Origin: Aquirickettsia sp965229725
GTDB taxonomy: Bacteria > Pseudomonadota > Alphaproteobacteria > Rickettsiales > Midichloriaceae
Assembly (NCBI GenBank): GCA_965229725.1
Contig: OZ245923.1
Location: 806,001-870,000, forward strand
Direction: 5' to 3'
DNA: 64,000 nt
This document shows, piece by piece, positions 16,983 through 26,983 of the stretch (positions are counted from its first letter, which is position 1; each line of letters starts with the position of its first letter). The notes beneath the pieces were generated by a model. The model was given only the letters and a program-made list of their open reading frames with translations, searched no databases and was not told the DNA's origin. The translations under genes were made by a program, and so were the position numbers.

Positions 16983-19595
16983 TTAGGTGATTTGGATGCC
17001 AAAAATATTTATGGTTGAGATGTCTTTTATTTCAATTTTGACAATTTTGAGGGTATAATTATGAGATTTATGTTCAATTTGCACTAGGTCATTAGGCTTT
17101 AAGTATGCATACATAATTGGAAGTGCAAAAGTGACAATTGTGTCTTGGATGCTAAAATCGTTTAATAACTTTTGCACAATTCTATCTGCTTCAGATTCGG
17201 CTAGGATGATTGAAGCATCTATGCAAAAATCGTTATGATGATTTAGTTGGTAGTTTTTGGCATTTGCACTGGTTAAAATATAATCTTGATCGTAAAGGAT
17301 ATAGTTTAATTTCACTTCAGAGATGAGCTCCTCACTGCCCAGTTTGAAAATTGAAAATGTACTTTGCATGTCATCTTGATTCATTACGATATCACCGCTA
17401 TCAATCTGATGAATTCCCCTACTCTGCTTGGGAGCAAAATCTATTTTTTGCTCTATTTCACATAAGCTGAAGTGGTATAATTTACTTAAGTCTTGAATTA
17501 TGTCTTTTGCAGTTGAGCTGTCAAAAATGCAAAAGCCAATAATGTCATTGTTGATTTTGCCAACATCAATTTGACTTTGCTCCAAATTTGCTTTTTTGCA
17601 TATATCAAGCAGCACTGCATTCAAATTAGATTGAAAAAATTTACCTTGTATCCAATGTCCTTTTATCCAGCAATCGCCATCTGCCCAGACATCTTTTCTA
17701 TCTGGCCAACTTGGGTATGGTCTTGCATCCCACGCCCATATGAATTTATTTTCAATCATGAGGGAATCTTTCCACTTCATCTCTGTTCCAAGCAAGCCTA
17801 TTGTTTGTGCCTGAAAATCCACTTTTCCCCTTGAGTATTTTGGAACATTGGATTCAGAACTGCTTGGGTCATAAAAAACATTTGGCTGATTGGTGGCACA
17901 ATCTATCGATGGAAATCCTATTTCAGTAAACCATATTTTCTTGGACTTGGGGCTCCAACCCGTTTGTTTACCATCTGGATTTGTATGCGTATTCTCCCAC
18001 CACCACTTAATATTTTTCCATGCATGTTTTGCATCAATTGACTGCTTTTTAACATTGCCATCAAGATAATAGTCATACCCCTCTCCAGATTCCCAACCAT
18101 CTGCCACCTCTTTGATATCATAAGTGGTTTTGTCATTATTAGTTAAAGGGAAATAAGCGTCAATCCCAATAAAATCAATATCTTCCGATGCCCAAAGTTT
18201 GTCTAAATTATACCATCCACCGTCGGTGTGATGATATTCGCTCCAATCTGCTCCATATGAGATTTTGACATTTTTACCTAAAATCCCCTTCACCTGCTTG
18301 GCCAATTCAACTAATTTTTCAACTGCTGGAAATTTGCCATCACTGGATTTGAATTTTGTAAGCCCTATCATTTCAGAGCCAATCAAAAAAGCATCAACCT
18401 TGCCTTTAACAAGCCTAGCATAATGCAAAATGAACTGGATATATCCAGTTTTTCCGTCAAAAAAATTGTCTATATCACTTTCATTGTTCGCATATATCCT
18501 CCCTCTCCATGGCTTATCATGCTTATCCACCAGCACCATTGGATAAAACATAATCAAATATCCCCTTCCCCTTAATTCTTCCAAAAATCTCACAATGCTC
18601 ATATCATTAATTGTGCCGCCATAAATTGGTTGGTTGTTTTTTTGAGAAATTAAATACGCATTATCTCGATTATAACTAGAGACTTGCCATTCATCTGGTG
18701 TGACTTTTGTTTTACCACCTTGATATTCTACACCTGGCAATATCTTACAAAGCCCTGCATTTAAATCAGTTGCATACCAATTTATAACAGGCGACACCCA
18801 TTTTACATTTGGCAGGGTTGATTTTAATTGATTTAACGAAACAACAGCATCACTTTGTTCATGATCTGTGTTGTGATTGATGTTGCTTTCTATATATTCA
18901 TGTGGTTCATTTTTGTAATATCCCTTTTTTTGCACTCGTGTATCATAAACATATTCACCACTTCCTGGTATTATAACCACCGAATTTATCAAATTTTTTA
19001 GACTATTGGGATTATGGATATTATTATTTCTTATAACTTCAAAATTAAATTTTGGTATTTTATTTTTGAATTTACTAATCGGAAAGTCTTCAAACACAAC
19101 ATATGCAATCCCTCTAAATGCACACGCCCTCCCCCTGCCCTCAACTTTCTCAATATGTGGGTCAGGTAACTGATCATCTGAACCATTATAAATTCGAATA
19201 TTATATTGGCTTTTATCTACGATTATATTATTTATCCAAATCCTTGCAACATCTTGGATTTCTCCTTCGCAAAGCGCTATTGCAAGTGAGATTTTATATT
19301 CATATTTGGTATAGGAATACTCTGAGCTTTGGTTTGAGGTATTATGATTTTTGGTAATGATATTTTTTAATTCCTTCAAACCAGAGTCCCATATTATATT
19401 CCCCGCTAATTTCACATTTCCATAGACAATGGGTATTTCCTTTCCATATTTCACTGTCTGCACATTGATTTCCTCTAGCCTTCTACCCTCAGTGCTTAAA
19501 AAAATCTTATTTTTTGAGAATTTCTTATTTAAAATACTTCCAAATAATTTACCAATTTTAAAACTTAATGAATTACCAAAAATTTCAAATGACAT
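16983..19595 (-). CDS. Gene-transfer-agent/phage tail protein with GTA TIM-barrel-like domain
   Basis: An 870-residue homologue of the large baseplate/host-specificity protein of Rhodobacter-type gene transfer agents (RcGTA g15). The order is an N-terminal tail-tip part (YGKEIPIVYGNVKLAGNIIW, residues about 49-70), a glycosidase-like TIM barrel in the middle third (DFIGIDAYFPLT, KIWFTEIGFPSID) and a phage-tail-type C-terminal domain (VQIEHKSHNYTLKIVKIEI). Alphaproteobacterial g15 proteins are often about 1300 residues, so the C-terminal receptor-binding part is absent. No other GTA gene adjoins it, which matches the scattered GTA relics known in Rickettsiales. The frame is intact, implying selection. 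Its 5' end faces the YgjP-like gene. Confidence 0.85.
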   Translation of the reverse strand: MSFEIFGNSLSFKIGKLFGSILNKKFSKNKIFLSTEGRRLEEINVQTVKYGKEIPIVYGNVKLAGNIIWDSGLKELKNIITKNHNTSNQSSEYSYTKYEYKISLAIALCEGEIQDVARIWINNIIVDKSQYNIRIYNGSDDQLPDPHIEKVEGRGRACAFRGIAYVVFEDFPISKFKNKIPKFNFEVIRNNNIHNPNSLKNLINSVVIIPGSGEYVYDTRVQKKGYYKNEPHEYIESNINHNTDHEQSDAVVSLNQLKSTLPNVKWVSPVINWYATDLNAGLCKILPGVEYQGGKTKVTPDEWQVSSYNRDNAYLISQKNNQPIYGGTINDMSIVRFLEELRGRGYLIMFYPMVLVDKHDKPWRGRIYANNESDIDNFFDGKTGYIQFILHYARLVKGKVDAFLIGSEMIGLTKFKSSDGKFPAVEKLVELAKQVKGILGKNVKISYGADWSEYHHTDGGWYNLDKLWASEDIDFIGIDAYFPLTNNDKTTYDIKEVADGWESGEGYDYYLDGNVKKQSIDAKHAWKNIKWWWENTHTNPDGKQTGWSPKSKKIWFTEIGFPSIDCATNQPNVFYDPSSSESNVPKYSRGKVDFQAQTIGLLGTEMKWKDSLMIENKFIWAWDARPYPSWPDRKDVWADGDCWIKGHWIQGKFFQSNLNAVLLDICKKANLEQSQIDVGKINNDIIGFCIFDSSTAKDIIQDLSKLYHFSLCEIEQKIDFAPKQSRGIHQIDSGDIVMNQDDMQSTFSIFKLGSEELISEVKLNYILYDQDYILTSANAKNYQLNHHNDFCIDASIILAESEADRIVQKLLNDFSIQDTIVTFALPIMYAYLKPNDLVQIEHKSHNYTLKIVKIEIKDISTINIFGIQIT

Positions 19596-19654
19596 ACTTT
19601 TCTACTGGAATTTTATACTTGATAATCTACTTAGGTTTTGATTTTTTAGGAAGT

Positions 19655-20389
19655 ATGATAAGATACATTACTTTAAGAAAATTGTTTCGCTTAATGAATA
19701 AAATCTCAAATCTGAGAAAGCAATATAATATAAAAATCAGAAAAAGCGCCAAGGCGAAAAATATGGCTATAAGAATAATAAACCAATGCGTGGAGTTGGT
19801 TTTGCCTTTAGGAGTCTCAGAAAAATTTGGTTATAAATTTTTGATAAGTAAGGAAAAATGGATTAAAGATAAACTAAAAACCATATCTTCCAATTTTATT
19901 GATTCTGAATTCATTCACCCAGAATATCCAATTTTTGGCCAACCTCATGAACTTATTCATACTGAAACTACTATGTACACCAGCGTGTTTATAAAAAACA
20001 ACCAGCTCATTGTTAATTCGAAAAAATGCGATCTGAAAAATATATTAAAATTATTTCTTAAGAATATTTTATCAGCTGAAATAAATACTTTATGCACTTT
20101 CTATGCCGAGCAATACCATTTTAAATATAATAAGATTTTAATAAAGGAGCTTCGAACTAAATGGGGAAGTTGCTCCTCATTAAAAAATTTAAACTTTAAT
20201 TGGAGAATTATATTTGCACCAAGAAATATCCTAAAATATTTGGTTGTTCACGAAATTTGTCATTTAAAAGAAATGAATCACAGTGATAAATTTTGGAGCT
20301 TAGTTGAAAAAATTGACCCAAATTATAAAGAATCCAGATTATGGTTAAAAAAAAATGGTCATCAATTATATAACTATCTGCAAAATTAA
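19655..20389 (+). CDS. YgjP-like (SprT-type) metallopeptidase family protein
   Basis: A zincin-like protein of the UPF0016-independent YgjP/DUF45 family. It has the conserved TKWGSCSS segment, then LVVHEICHLKEMNHSDKFW, where HEICH is the zinc HExxH and the following His completes the site. Family members are thought to be metallopeptidases but few are characterised. The open frame extends back to 19568, overlapping the divergent GTA gene. I place the start at ATG 19655 (AGGAAG just upstream) or possibly 19694, since the domain begins at about QYNIKIRKSAKAKNM. The photolyase gene follows 23 bp later. Confidence 0.75.
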   Translation: MIRYITLRKLFRLMNKISNLRKQYNIKIRKSAKAKNMAIRIINQCVELVLPLGVSEKFGYKFLISKEKWIKDKLKTISSNFIDSEFIHPEYPIFGQPHELIHTETTMYTSVFIKNNQLIVNSKKCDLKNILKLFLKNILSAEINTLCTFYAEQYHFKYNKILIKELRTKWGSCSSLKNLNFNWRIIFAPRNILKYLVVHEICHLKEMNHSDKFWSLVEKIDPNYKESRLWLKKNGHQLYNYLQN

Positions 20390-20412
20390 TAAATAATGGC
20401 TACAATTCACCT

Positions 20413-21840
20413 ATGAACAAAAAAATAACAATACATTGGTTCAGACATGATTTAAGGTTGCATGACAACCCCTCGCTTTATAGTGCTTCCGAAGAAGGAG
20501 AGGTTATTCCAATTTTTATATTAGATAATGTTAATACTCAAAAATATCAACTGGGAAGCGCTAGTAAATGGTGGTTACATCACTCATTGTTATCATTGCA
20601 AAAATCTTTAGGAGGAAAGCTAAATTACTACATTGGAGATCCTAAAGAAATTTTAATAAAATTAATTGATAGGTATAAAGTAACTACAGTTAATTGGAAT
20701 AGGTGCTATGAGCCATGGCAAACTAAAAGAGATGAAAATTTAAGGAAAATTCTTTTGGAAAGAGGAATAGAAGTTAATACATATAACTCCTCATTACTAT
20801 GGGAACCTTGGGATATCTTAAAAAAAGATGCCACACCATACAAAATATTTACACCTTTTTATAAAAATGGATGTTTAGTAGGAGGCATTAGTCCAAGAAA
20901 ATCATTATCAACACCTAAAAATCTCCAATTCATTTTTCAGCAATCTAATGATAATTCTGTATCTATTCTAAATCTGCTTCCAAAAAACAATTGGGGTAAA
21001 AAATTAGAAAAATATTGGAAAATAGGAGAAAAAAATGCACTAGATACATTAAAATCATTTATTGAAAGTGGTATAAAAAACTATAAAGAGGGTAGAAATT
21101 TTCCAGGAGAAAATTTTGTTTCAATACTTTCTCCACATATTCATTTTGGTGAAATATCACCAAATATAATTTGGGAAAAAATTTCTTCTATACATAATGA
21201 TGAAAATACCAATCATTTTTTATCCGAATTGGGATGGAGAGAATTTTCATATTATTTGCTGTATCATTTCCCACATATGCCTGAAAAAAATTTGCAGAAA
21301 AAATTTGATAAATTTTCTTGGCAAAATAATCAATCATATTTCGAAGCCTGGAAAAAAGGAAAAACAGGTTATCCAATTGTTGATGCTGGCATGAGACAAC
21401 TTTGGGAAACTGGTTATATTCACAATAGAGTCAGAATGATAGTTGGCTCATTTTTGGTAAAAAATTTATTACTGCACTGGCATTACGGTGCAGAATGGTT
21501 TTGGGATTGTTTAGTTGATGCGGATCTTGCTAGCAACAGCTTTGGATGGCAATGGGTCGCAGGGTGTGGAACAGATGCAGCTCCATATTTCAGAATTTTC
21601 AACCCCATTATACAAGGAGAGAAATTTGATGCAGATGGAAAATATACAAAAAGATATTTGCCTGAATTAGAAAATTTGCCAAATAAGTATTTATTTTGTC
21701 CTTGGAAAGCACCCAAAGCAATTTTAGATAAAGCTGGAGTAATACTTGGAGTAAATTATCCATATCCAATTGTCGATCTAAAAGAATCCAGAAACCTAGC
21801 TTTAAATGCATATCAAAACATAACTAGATTCTCTATATAA
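20413..21840 (+). CDS. phrB: Deoxyribodipyrimidine photo-lyase (class I CPD photolyase)
   Basis: Light-driven repair of cyclobutane pyrimidine dimers. The N-terminal antenna domain begins ITIHWFRHDLRLHDNPSL. The helical FAD domain has the family hallmarks ELGWREFSYYLLYHFP, TGYPIVDAGMRQLWETGYIHNRVRM, WDCLVDADLASNSFGWQWVAG and YFRIFNPIIQGEKFD. At 475 residues it is full length. The signature RMIVGSFLVKNLL-LHW and absence of cryptochrome-type extensions favour CPD photolyase. Its presence implies that some part of the life cycle is lit, for instance in an aquatic protist or alga or outside a host, rather than in blood or insect tissue only. Confidence 0.95.
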   Translation: MNKKITIHWFRHDLRLHDNPSLYSASEEGEVIPIFILDNVNTQKYQLGSASKWWLHHSLLSLQKSLGGKLNYYIGDPKEILIKLIDRYKVTTVNWNRCYEPWQTKRDENLRKILLERGIEVNTYNSSLLWEPWDILKKDATPYKIFTPFYKNGCLVGGISPRKSLSTPKNLQFIFQQSNDNSVSILNLLPKNNWGKKLEKYWKIGEKNALDTLKSFIESGIKNYKEGRNFPGENFVSILSPHIHFGEISPNIIWEKISSIHNDENTNHFLSELGWREFSYYLLYHFPHMPEKNLQKKFDKFSWQNNQSYFEAWKKGKTGYPIVDAGMRQLWETGYIHNRVRMIVGSFLVKNLLLHWHYGAEWFWDCLVDADLASNSFGWQWVAGCGTDAAPYFRIFNPIIQGEKFDADGKYTKRYLPELENLPNKYLFCPWKAPKAILDKAGVILGVNYPYPIVDLKESRNLALNAYQNITRFSI

Positions 21841-21845
21841 CAAAA

Positions 21846-21873
21846 ATTATACTTTTTTTGCAAAAAGTATAAT
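21846..21873. terminator. Hairpin just after the photolyase gene
   Basis: ATTATACTTTTT (21846-21857) pairs with AAAAAGTATAAT (21862-21873) around a 4-base loop. No T-run follows outside the stem, so termination efficiency is uncertain, but its place 5 bp after the stop suggests that role. Confidence 0.4.
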
Positions 21874-21876
21874 GCG

Positions 21877-21908
21877 TTAACCTAATTGTAACATAAAGTA
21901 GATATAAT
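21877..21908 (+). promoter_or_regulatory. Promoter with CtrA-type box for the 21951-23588 gene
   Basis: TTAACCTAATTGTAACAT (21877-21894), then eight bases, then TATAAT (21903-21908), 43 bp before the ATG. The 18-base block contains TTAA-N7-GTAAC, one mismatch from the CtrA consensus. It is identical to the block in front of the outer membrane protein gene, with identical spacing to the -10. Confidence 0.6.
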
Positions 21909-21950
21909 CAAGATAAAACTATTAACTTAATTACAAGTGGGGTACAAATC

Positions 21951-23588
21951 ATGAAAAAAGATAATGTAGGTTTTGAGTACAATCTTAAAAACGATAATGT
22001 AGAATGAGGCAATGTTGTAAAAATTGCTTTTGATCAAAGTTTAAGTGGTGACGTTAGACATCAAGCTTTCACCCTACTAAGAATAAAAAATATTGTTCAA
22101 GATGGACTAGATACCAACGGTATTTTTTCAGGTATAAAATGGGATGCGGAGAAAGGTCAAATAGTTGAATCTGAATCACAAATTAAAGACACAAGCATTG
22201 GCGTTGATAATATATTAGGTGGGCATTCAGGTAGAATTTATTTCTCAATGCCAAAAGATTTTAATGTTTCTAAAAAACGTGAAAGCGTGTTTCCTTATAT
22301 GAAGAGTTTTATGAAGAGTGATATGGAAAAATACAATGATTTATTACTAGATATTGTTACAAATACTAAAAATGCTAAAGGTAAGTATAGTAACCTAGGA
22401 AATGTTAAAGAACAAAGTGGATGGGCTATAGGGCTATTAACAAATGCAATTTCATCCCTTTCTTATCACACATATAGTGCGAAGGATGTAAAACTCAATG
22501 GGCTTTATTCACGTTTAGCAGCGACACATGGGGTGGAAGAAGTAGATGGAAGAGCATCAGAAATAAAGGTAACGGCTATTAAAGAAGGGAGCAATATGGC
22601 AAAAAAAATTGGAACTGCAGAAGCTTCAAGGCACTTTGGTGTTGATTTTGTTAGCAATGATGAAAATAACACGTTGGTATCTGATGGTAATCGTGGCCAT
22701 ATGTATATAAATTCTACATATACAGATAATTATTCGGCTTTTGGTATTGGTTTAGAAGGATTTGCCCCTGGCAAAGGAACTCATGATACATCAGGAAATG
22801 CAGATTTATATTCAGCTTTTGGAGGTCCAAAATATTACATTAAAGTTAAAAAAGATGATCCAAATTTTAAGGAATATATAAAGGGTTATTGTAGACATGT
22901 ATATCCAAATCTAAATGAAGATGACCTTCAAAAGAAGATTGACGAGGTAAGGGATAATGTGCTTCAGTCTGCTACGGGAGTCCGAAAGGAAGAATTTAAG
23001 CATTCTAGTGTGGATGTAACAGATAAAGAAAAAATCAATATAGTTAAATCAAAGAATGATTCCACGTGTTATATAGTATCCGAGTTGGCGAAAAAAAAGC
23101 TTATGGGTGGAGATACCCTTCCTAAATATCATGATGGAATGAGAATTGATATTAAAATGCAAGAAGCACATGCGGACAAAGATAATGATGAGGGTGACGA
23201 CAAGGGTAAAGAGTTTTTAACAAAACTTGAAACTAGGAGAGGTGAAGTAGAGACATACAAAGAAATAGAGGACCTGGTCATAAAAAATTTTGATAAAGAT
23301 AAAAATGGATTTGGTTTACAAGGAGTAGATGAATTAAATCAAGAACATTTAAAAAAGTTTTTACAAGAAGCTTTGTGCTCTAAAAAAGATAATGTTAATG
23401 AGCTTATATATGAAGTTGCCAAGAAGGTGAATAAGGCTGAAGAAGTGGATAAATCATCCAGCATGAAAGAAGAAAATAACAATAAAAAACGATCATTTTC
23501 TGGTGAGATGAAAGAATCAAATAAGCGCACGCATGTAGACAAACAAAATAAGAGATCTAAAAGTGTGGACAGCTATATGAGTAGATGA
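21951..23588 (+). pseudogene. Unknown effector-like protein, frame interrupted by one in-frame TGA at codon 19
   Basis: From ATG 21951 (GTGGGG-like ribosome site upstream) the frame runs 546 codons to TGA 23586-23588, with a single TGA at 22005-22007. Around it the translation reads KNDNVE-stop-GNVVKIAFDQ, so TGG (Trp) to TGA is the simplest reading. Downstream the frame is clean for more than 500 codons, so the break is recent, read through, or a sequencing error; a shortened product could start at ATG 22248. I do not recognise the family. The middle has SSLSYHTYSAKDVKLNGLYSR and GIGLEGFAPGKG; the C-terminus is rich in Lys/Arg/Ser (NKRTHVDKQNKRSKS), as in many secreted effectors. A strong CtrA-type promoter precedes it. 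Confidence 0.7.
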
Positions 23589-23595
23589 GTTTGAT

Positions 23596-23681
23596 TGTTA
23601 CTTGTCACAGTTGCTATATCTTTGGCAAGTAACAACTATTGATTTATTTGTAATAACTTGTTGCTCTATAGCATATAGAGC
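23596..23681. terminator. Two inverted repeats between convergent genes
   Basis: TGTTACTTG (23596-23604) pairs with CAAGTAACA (23626-23634), and GCTCTATA (23663-23670) with TATAGAGC (23674-23681) around GCA. They fill the gap between the plus-strand gene ending at 23588 and the minus-strand ABC gene ending at 23694. They probably serve as back-to-back terminators, though neither has a clean T-run. Confidence 0.45.
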
Positions 23682-23693
23682 TATAATAGCTAC

Positions 23694-25445
23694 CTAACTC
23701 ATCAAATCAACTTGGCTATTTACTAAAGTGTAATAAAAGCCTTGTTTACCCATCAATTCTTGATGGGTTCCTTGTTCTATTAATGTGCCTTTATCTAAAA
23801 CTAATATTCTATCTGAATTAACAACAGTTGATAATCTGTGAGCAACCGTAATTGTTATTTTATTTTTTGATACATTATTTATTGCCTCTTGAATAAGCTT
23901 TTCATTTTTGTAATCAAGCGCCGATGTTGCCTCATCTAATAATAAAATTTCTGGATTTTTCAAGATTGCTCTGGCAAGTGCAATCCTTTGTTTTTGTCCT
24001 CCTGAAAGCCTCATACCCTTTTGACCAATGAATGTATTATACCCTTCAGGCAAATTGTTTACAAACTCATCAACTACGGCTAATTTTGCTGCTTCTAGCA
24101 CTTGGTTATAGTTTGATTTAAAGTTTCCAAATAGAATATTTTCATAAATAGTGGATGAAAAAATCACTGGATCTTGTGGAATATATGCTATTTTGTTTCT
24201 CAAACTCCTTATATCTATACCCTTGATAGAATGCTCATTAAACAAAATATCCCCAGAATCAATATCATAAAATCTTATAATTGATTCTAATATTGTTGAC
24301 TTACCTGCTCCAGATTTTCCAACAATTGCAATTTTTTCATTTACATCAATTTTAAAATTTAAATTCTTCAGTACTAAAGAATTTTTCTTGGATGGGTATG
24401 AAAAATTTACATCTTTGAAATGTAGAGATTTTAATAGCTCTTTATCGATATTTACTGAATTTGCTGAACCCCTAATTTCAGGTGCTAAATTTAAAAATTC
24501 AGCAGCCCTTTCACAAGCCGCAGCAGATTTTATAATTTCACCAAAAGTTTCAGATAGACCACCGATTGATCCAGCACAAATAACCGCAAGAAATATAAAT
24601 GATGACAGCTCTCCTATTGTCATTGCACCACTAACAACATCGTACCCCCCATACCATAATATCAAACCAACTCCGCAAAATATCAAAAAAATCACTATAA
24701 AAATTAGCATTGATTTAGACCTAGCTAAGCTCAATGATATCTGTAAGCTGGATTTTAGAGAAGAGTGAAATCTTTTTCTTTCGTATTCTTCAGCAGAATA
24801 CGATTGGATCGTTTTAATTGAATTTATGGATTCTTCAGATAATGAGGTGAGTAATCCTTGTTGTCTTTGACTTTCCTTAGATAATTTTTTGATTTTTTTC
24901 CCAAATATAATAATCGGCATAATAATAATTGGGATTAAAATTGCTATAAAAAGAGTTAGTTTTGAACTCATTAATAATAGCATTATAGTTCCACCTAAAA
25001 ACATAATTAAATTTCTCAGTGCAACTGAAATATTGCTTCCGATTAAATTTTGAATTATGTGAGTATCGTTTTGAATTTGAGATATTATACTTCCTGTTTT
25101 TTCAGTTTCAAAAAAACTTGGTGATAGACTTAATAAGTGACTAAATAAGTCTTTTTTTATGCTAAGCACAATGTTTTCTCCAATAGAAGTTGTAAAATAA
25201 TATCTCATTGCTGTTCCAATAGCCAAAATTAGTATCAATAGATTTTGATATAAAAAAAATTGTAAAAAATCTGGATTCATTGAGTTAGAAAAAAAGTGAT
25301 CAATTATATAACTAAGGTATTTGCTAAAAATTAAAACAGAGGAAGAAGTAACAATTAGTGCTAAAAACATAATTATTAACTTCAGCTTTTGCTGATTTAA
25401 ATATGGTTTTAGAAATTTTAAGCTTGAAATTGATTGCATATTCAC
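23694..25445 (-). CDS. ABC exporter, MsbA/multidrug half-transporter type
   Basis: A 583-residue half-transporter with an N-terminal six-helix type-1 exporter domain (about residues 20-310) and a C-terminal ATPase. The ATPase has Walker A GKSGAGKST, the Q-loop IAYIPQDPVIFSSTI, signature LSGGQKQRIALARAIL, Walker B ILLLDEATSALD and the H-loop TVAHRLSTV. It would work as a homodimer, exporting lipids (MsbA-like), drugs or peptides. Substrate cannot be told from sequence. It is alone on its strand and divergent from degP with 79 bp between the two starts. Confidence 0.9.
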   Translation of the reverse strand: MNMQSISSLKFLKPYLNQQKLKLIIMFLALIVTSSSVLIFSKYLSYIIDHFFSNSMNPDFLQFFLYQNLLILILAIGTAMRYYFTTSIGENIVLSIKKDLFSHLLSLSPSFFETEKTGSIISQIQNDTHIIQNLIGSNISVALRNLIMFLGGTIMLLLMSSKLTLFIAILIPIIIMPIIIFGKKIKKLSKESQRQQGLLTSLSEESINSIKTIQSYSAEEYERKRFHSSLKSSLQISLSLARSKSMLIFIVIFLIFCGVGLILWYGGYDVVSGAMTIGELSSFIFLAVICAGSIGGLSETFGEIIKSAAACERAAEFLNLAPEIRGSANSVNIDKELLKSLHFKDVNFSYPSKKNSLVLKNLNFKIDVNEKIAIVGKSGAGKSTILESIIRFYDIDSGDILFNEHSIKGIDIRSLRNKIAYIPQDPVIFSSTIYENILFGNFKSNYNQVLEAAKLAVVDEFVNNLPEGYNTFIGQKGMRLSGGQKQRIALARAILKNPEILLLDEATSALDYKNEKLIQEAINNVSKNKITITVAHRLSTVVNSDRILVLDKGTLIEQGTHQELMGKQGFYYTLVNSQVDLMS

Positions 25446-25524
25446 TTAATTAAGTTCTATGTTAGTAAAACTATATTATTAATTAAATTATTAAAGTAAA
25501 TAATCATCGTTTGAGTATAAAGTT

Positions 25525-26964
25525 ATGTTTTTATTTGATACAAGCAGAGTAATCGTTAAGCTAATCATTGGTATTTTTTTGTGTTTTAATATTTCTGCAT
25601 TTGCTAATCAGTGCAATAATAACTCTTCAATTGCAGATGTAGTTGAAAAATTAAGCCCAGCTATTGTAAATATATCTACAACTCAATTGGTTGAAAATGG
25701 TAATAAAAATCTCCCATTTTCAGAAATGCCGGAGGAATTTTTTAAATTTTTTGAAGAATTTAACAAAAATTCAGGCTCAAATAAACCATCAAAAATTGTT
25801 TCACTTGGATCTGGATTTTTAATTGATGATAAAGGACATGTTGTTACAAATAACCATGTTATTGAAAATGCGGAGGAAATAAATATTACAATTGGAGATA
25901 ATGAGAAGAAGATTTATAAAGCCAAAGTTATTGGAAAAGATAAGAAAACAGATTTGGCAGTATTAAAAATTGATATAAAAAATTCAATCCCTTTTGTTAA
26001 ATTTGGAGATTCAGATAAAATTAGAGTGGGAGAGCAGGTCATTGCAATTGGCAATGCATTTGGATTTGGAGGAACTGTAACATCCGGAATAATATCAGCT
26101 AAGGGTAGGTATTTAGGTGGGCAATTTTATGAAGAATTTATACAAACAGATGCATCAATTAACAAAGGTAATTCAGGTGGCCCAATGTTTAATATGGATG
26201 GAGAAGTAATAGGAGTAAATAGCGCGATTGTTTCACCTAGCGGAGGAAATGTTGGTATCGGTTTTGCAATTCCATCTAACACTGCAAAATCAATTATTAA
26301 TAAACTATTGAAAGATGGTAAAATTGAACGTCCTTGGCTCGGCATCACATTTCAACCTGTAACAGATGATATGGCTAAAGGATTTAACCTTGACAACTCT
26401 AACGGAGCTATTGTGTCTAATATAATGAAAGATAGTCCTGCCGAAAAAGCAGGCATTAACATTGGAGACATAATTATCAAGTTTAATGGCAAAGTGCTTA
26501 ACAATATTAATCAATTTCCTAGAACTGTTGCAGATTCGCCACTGAATACCAAGATACCGGTTCAAGTTATCCGAAAGGGCAAAACAATAAATCTTACTGT
26601 AACGCTAGAAATCCCTAAAAAAGACCCCTTCAATAAAGATGAGGAAGATGTTGCAGTGGAAACATCTTATCATGGAATTGGTGTGGTAAATATTACTAAG
26701 GACATACGAAAAAGTTATGCAATAAATGATGATGTTATTGGGGTTTTAGTGACAAAGGTTGACAAAAATTGTGATGCTTATAGGAAAGGATTAAAAATTG
26801 GAGACGTTATAAGTAGCATTAATCAGGACGAAGTTACATCTGCTAAGCAATTTAGAACCTTACTCACAAATATTAAATTAAAATCAAAAAAAGATGAGGC
26901 AACAGCTGTTATTCTAATTTCGAGAAAAAGTAGTAACTTTTATATATCAATTGATTTAAACTGA
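25525..26964 (+). CDS. degP: Periplasmic serine protease/chaperone of the DegP/HtrA family
   Basis: Trypsin-fold envelope protease that degrades or refolds damaged periplasmic and outer membrane proteins. It has a signal peptide (hydrophobic residues 9-26, cleavage near AFA), the catalytic triad His111 (VTNNHVI), Asp143 (KTDLAVL) and Ser217 (NKGNSGGP), then two PDZ domains (about 270-370 and 385-475). At 479 residues it is standard DegP/DegQ length. In a cell with porins and other surface proteins it is a likely main quality-control protease. It ends convergently with the EEP gene across a repeat-bearing gap. Confidence 0.96.
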   Translation: MFLFDTSRVIVKLIIGIFLCFNISAFANQCNNNSSIADVVEKLSPAIVNISTTQLVENGNKNLPFSEMPEEFFKFFEEFNKNSGSNKPSKIVSLGSGFLIDDKGHVVTNNHVIENAEEINITIGDNEKKIYKAKVIGKDKKTDLAVLKIDIKNSIPFVKFGDSDKIRVGEQVIAIGNAFGFGGTVTSGIISAKGRYLGGQFYEEFIQTDASINKGNSGGPMFNMDGEVIGVNSAIVSPSGGNVGIGFAIPSNTAKSIINKLLKDGKIERPWLGITFQPVTDDMAKGFNLDNSNGAIVSNIMKDSPAEKAGINIGDIIIKFNGKVLNNINQFPRTVADSPLNTKIPVQVIRKGKTINLTVTLEIPKKDPFNKDEEDVAVETSYHGIGVVNITKDIRKSYAINDDVIGVLVTKVDKNCDAYRKGLKIGDVISSINQDEVTSAKQFRTLLTNIKLKSKKDEATAVILISRKSSNFYISIDLN

Positions 26965-26983
26965 TTGGATTAGCATTATCTAA

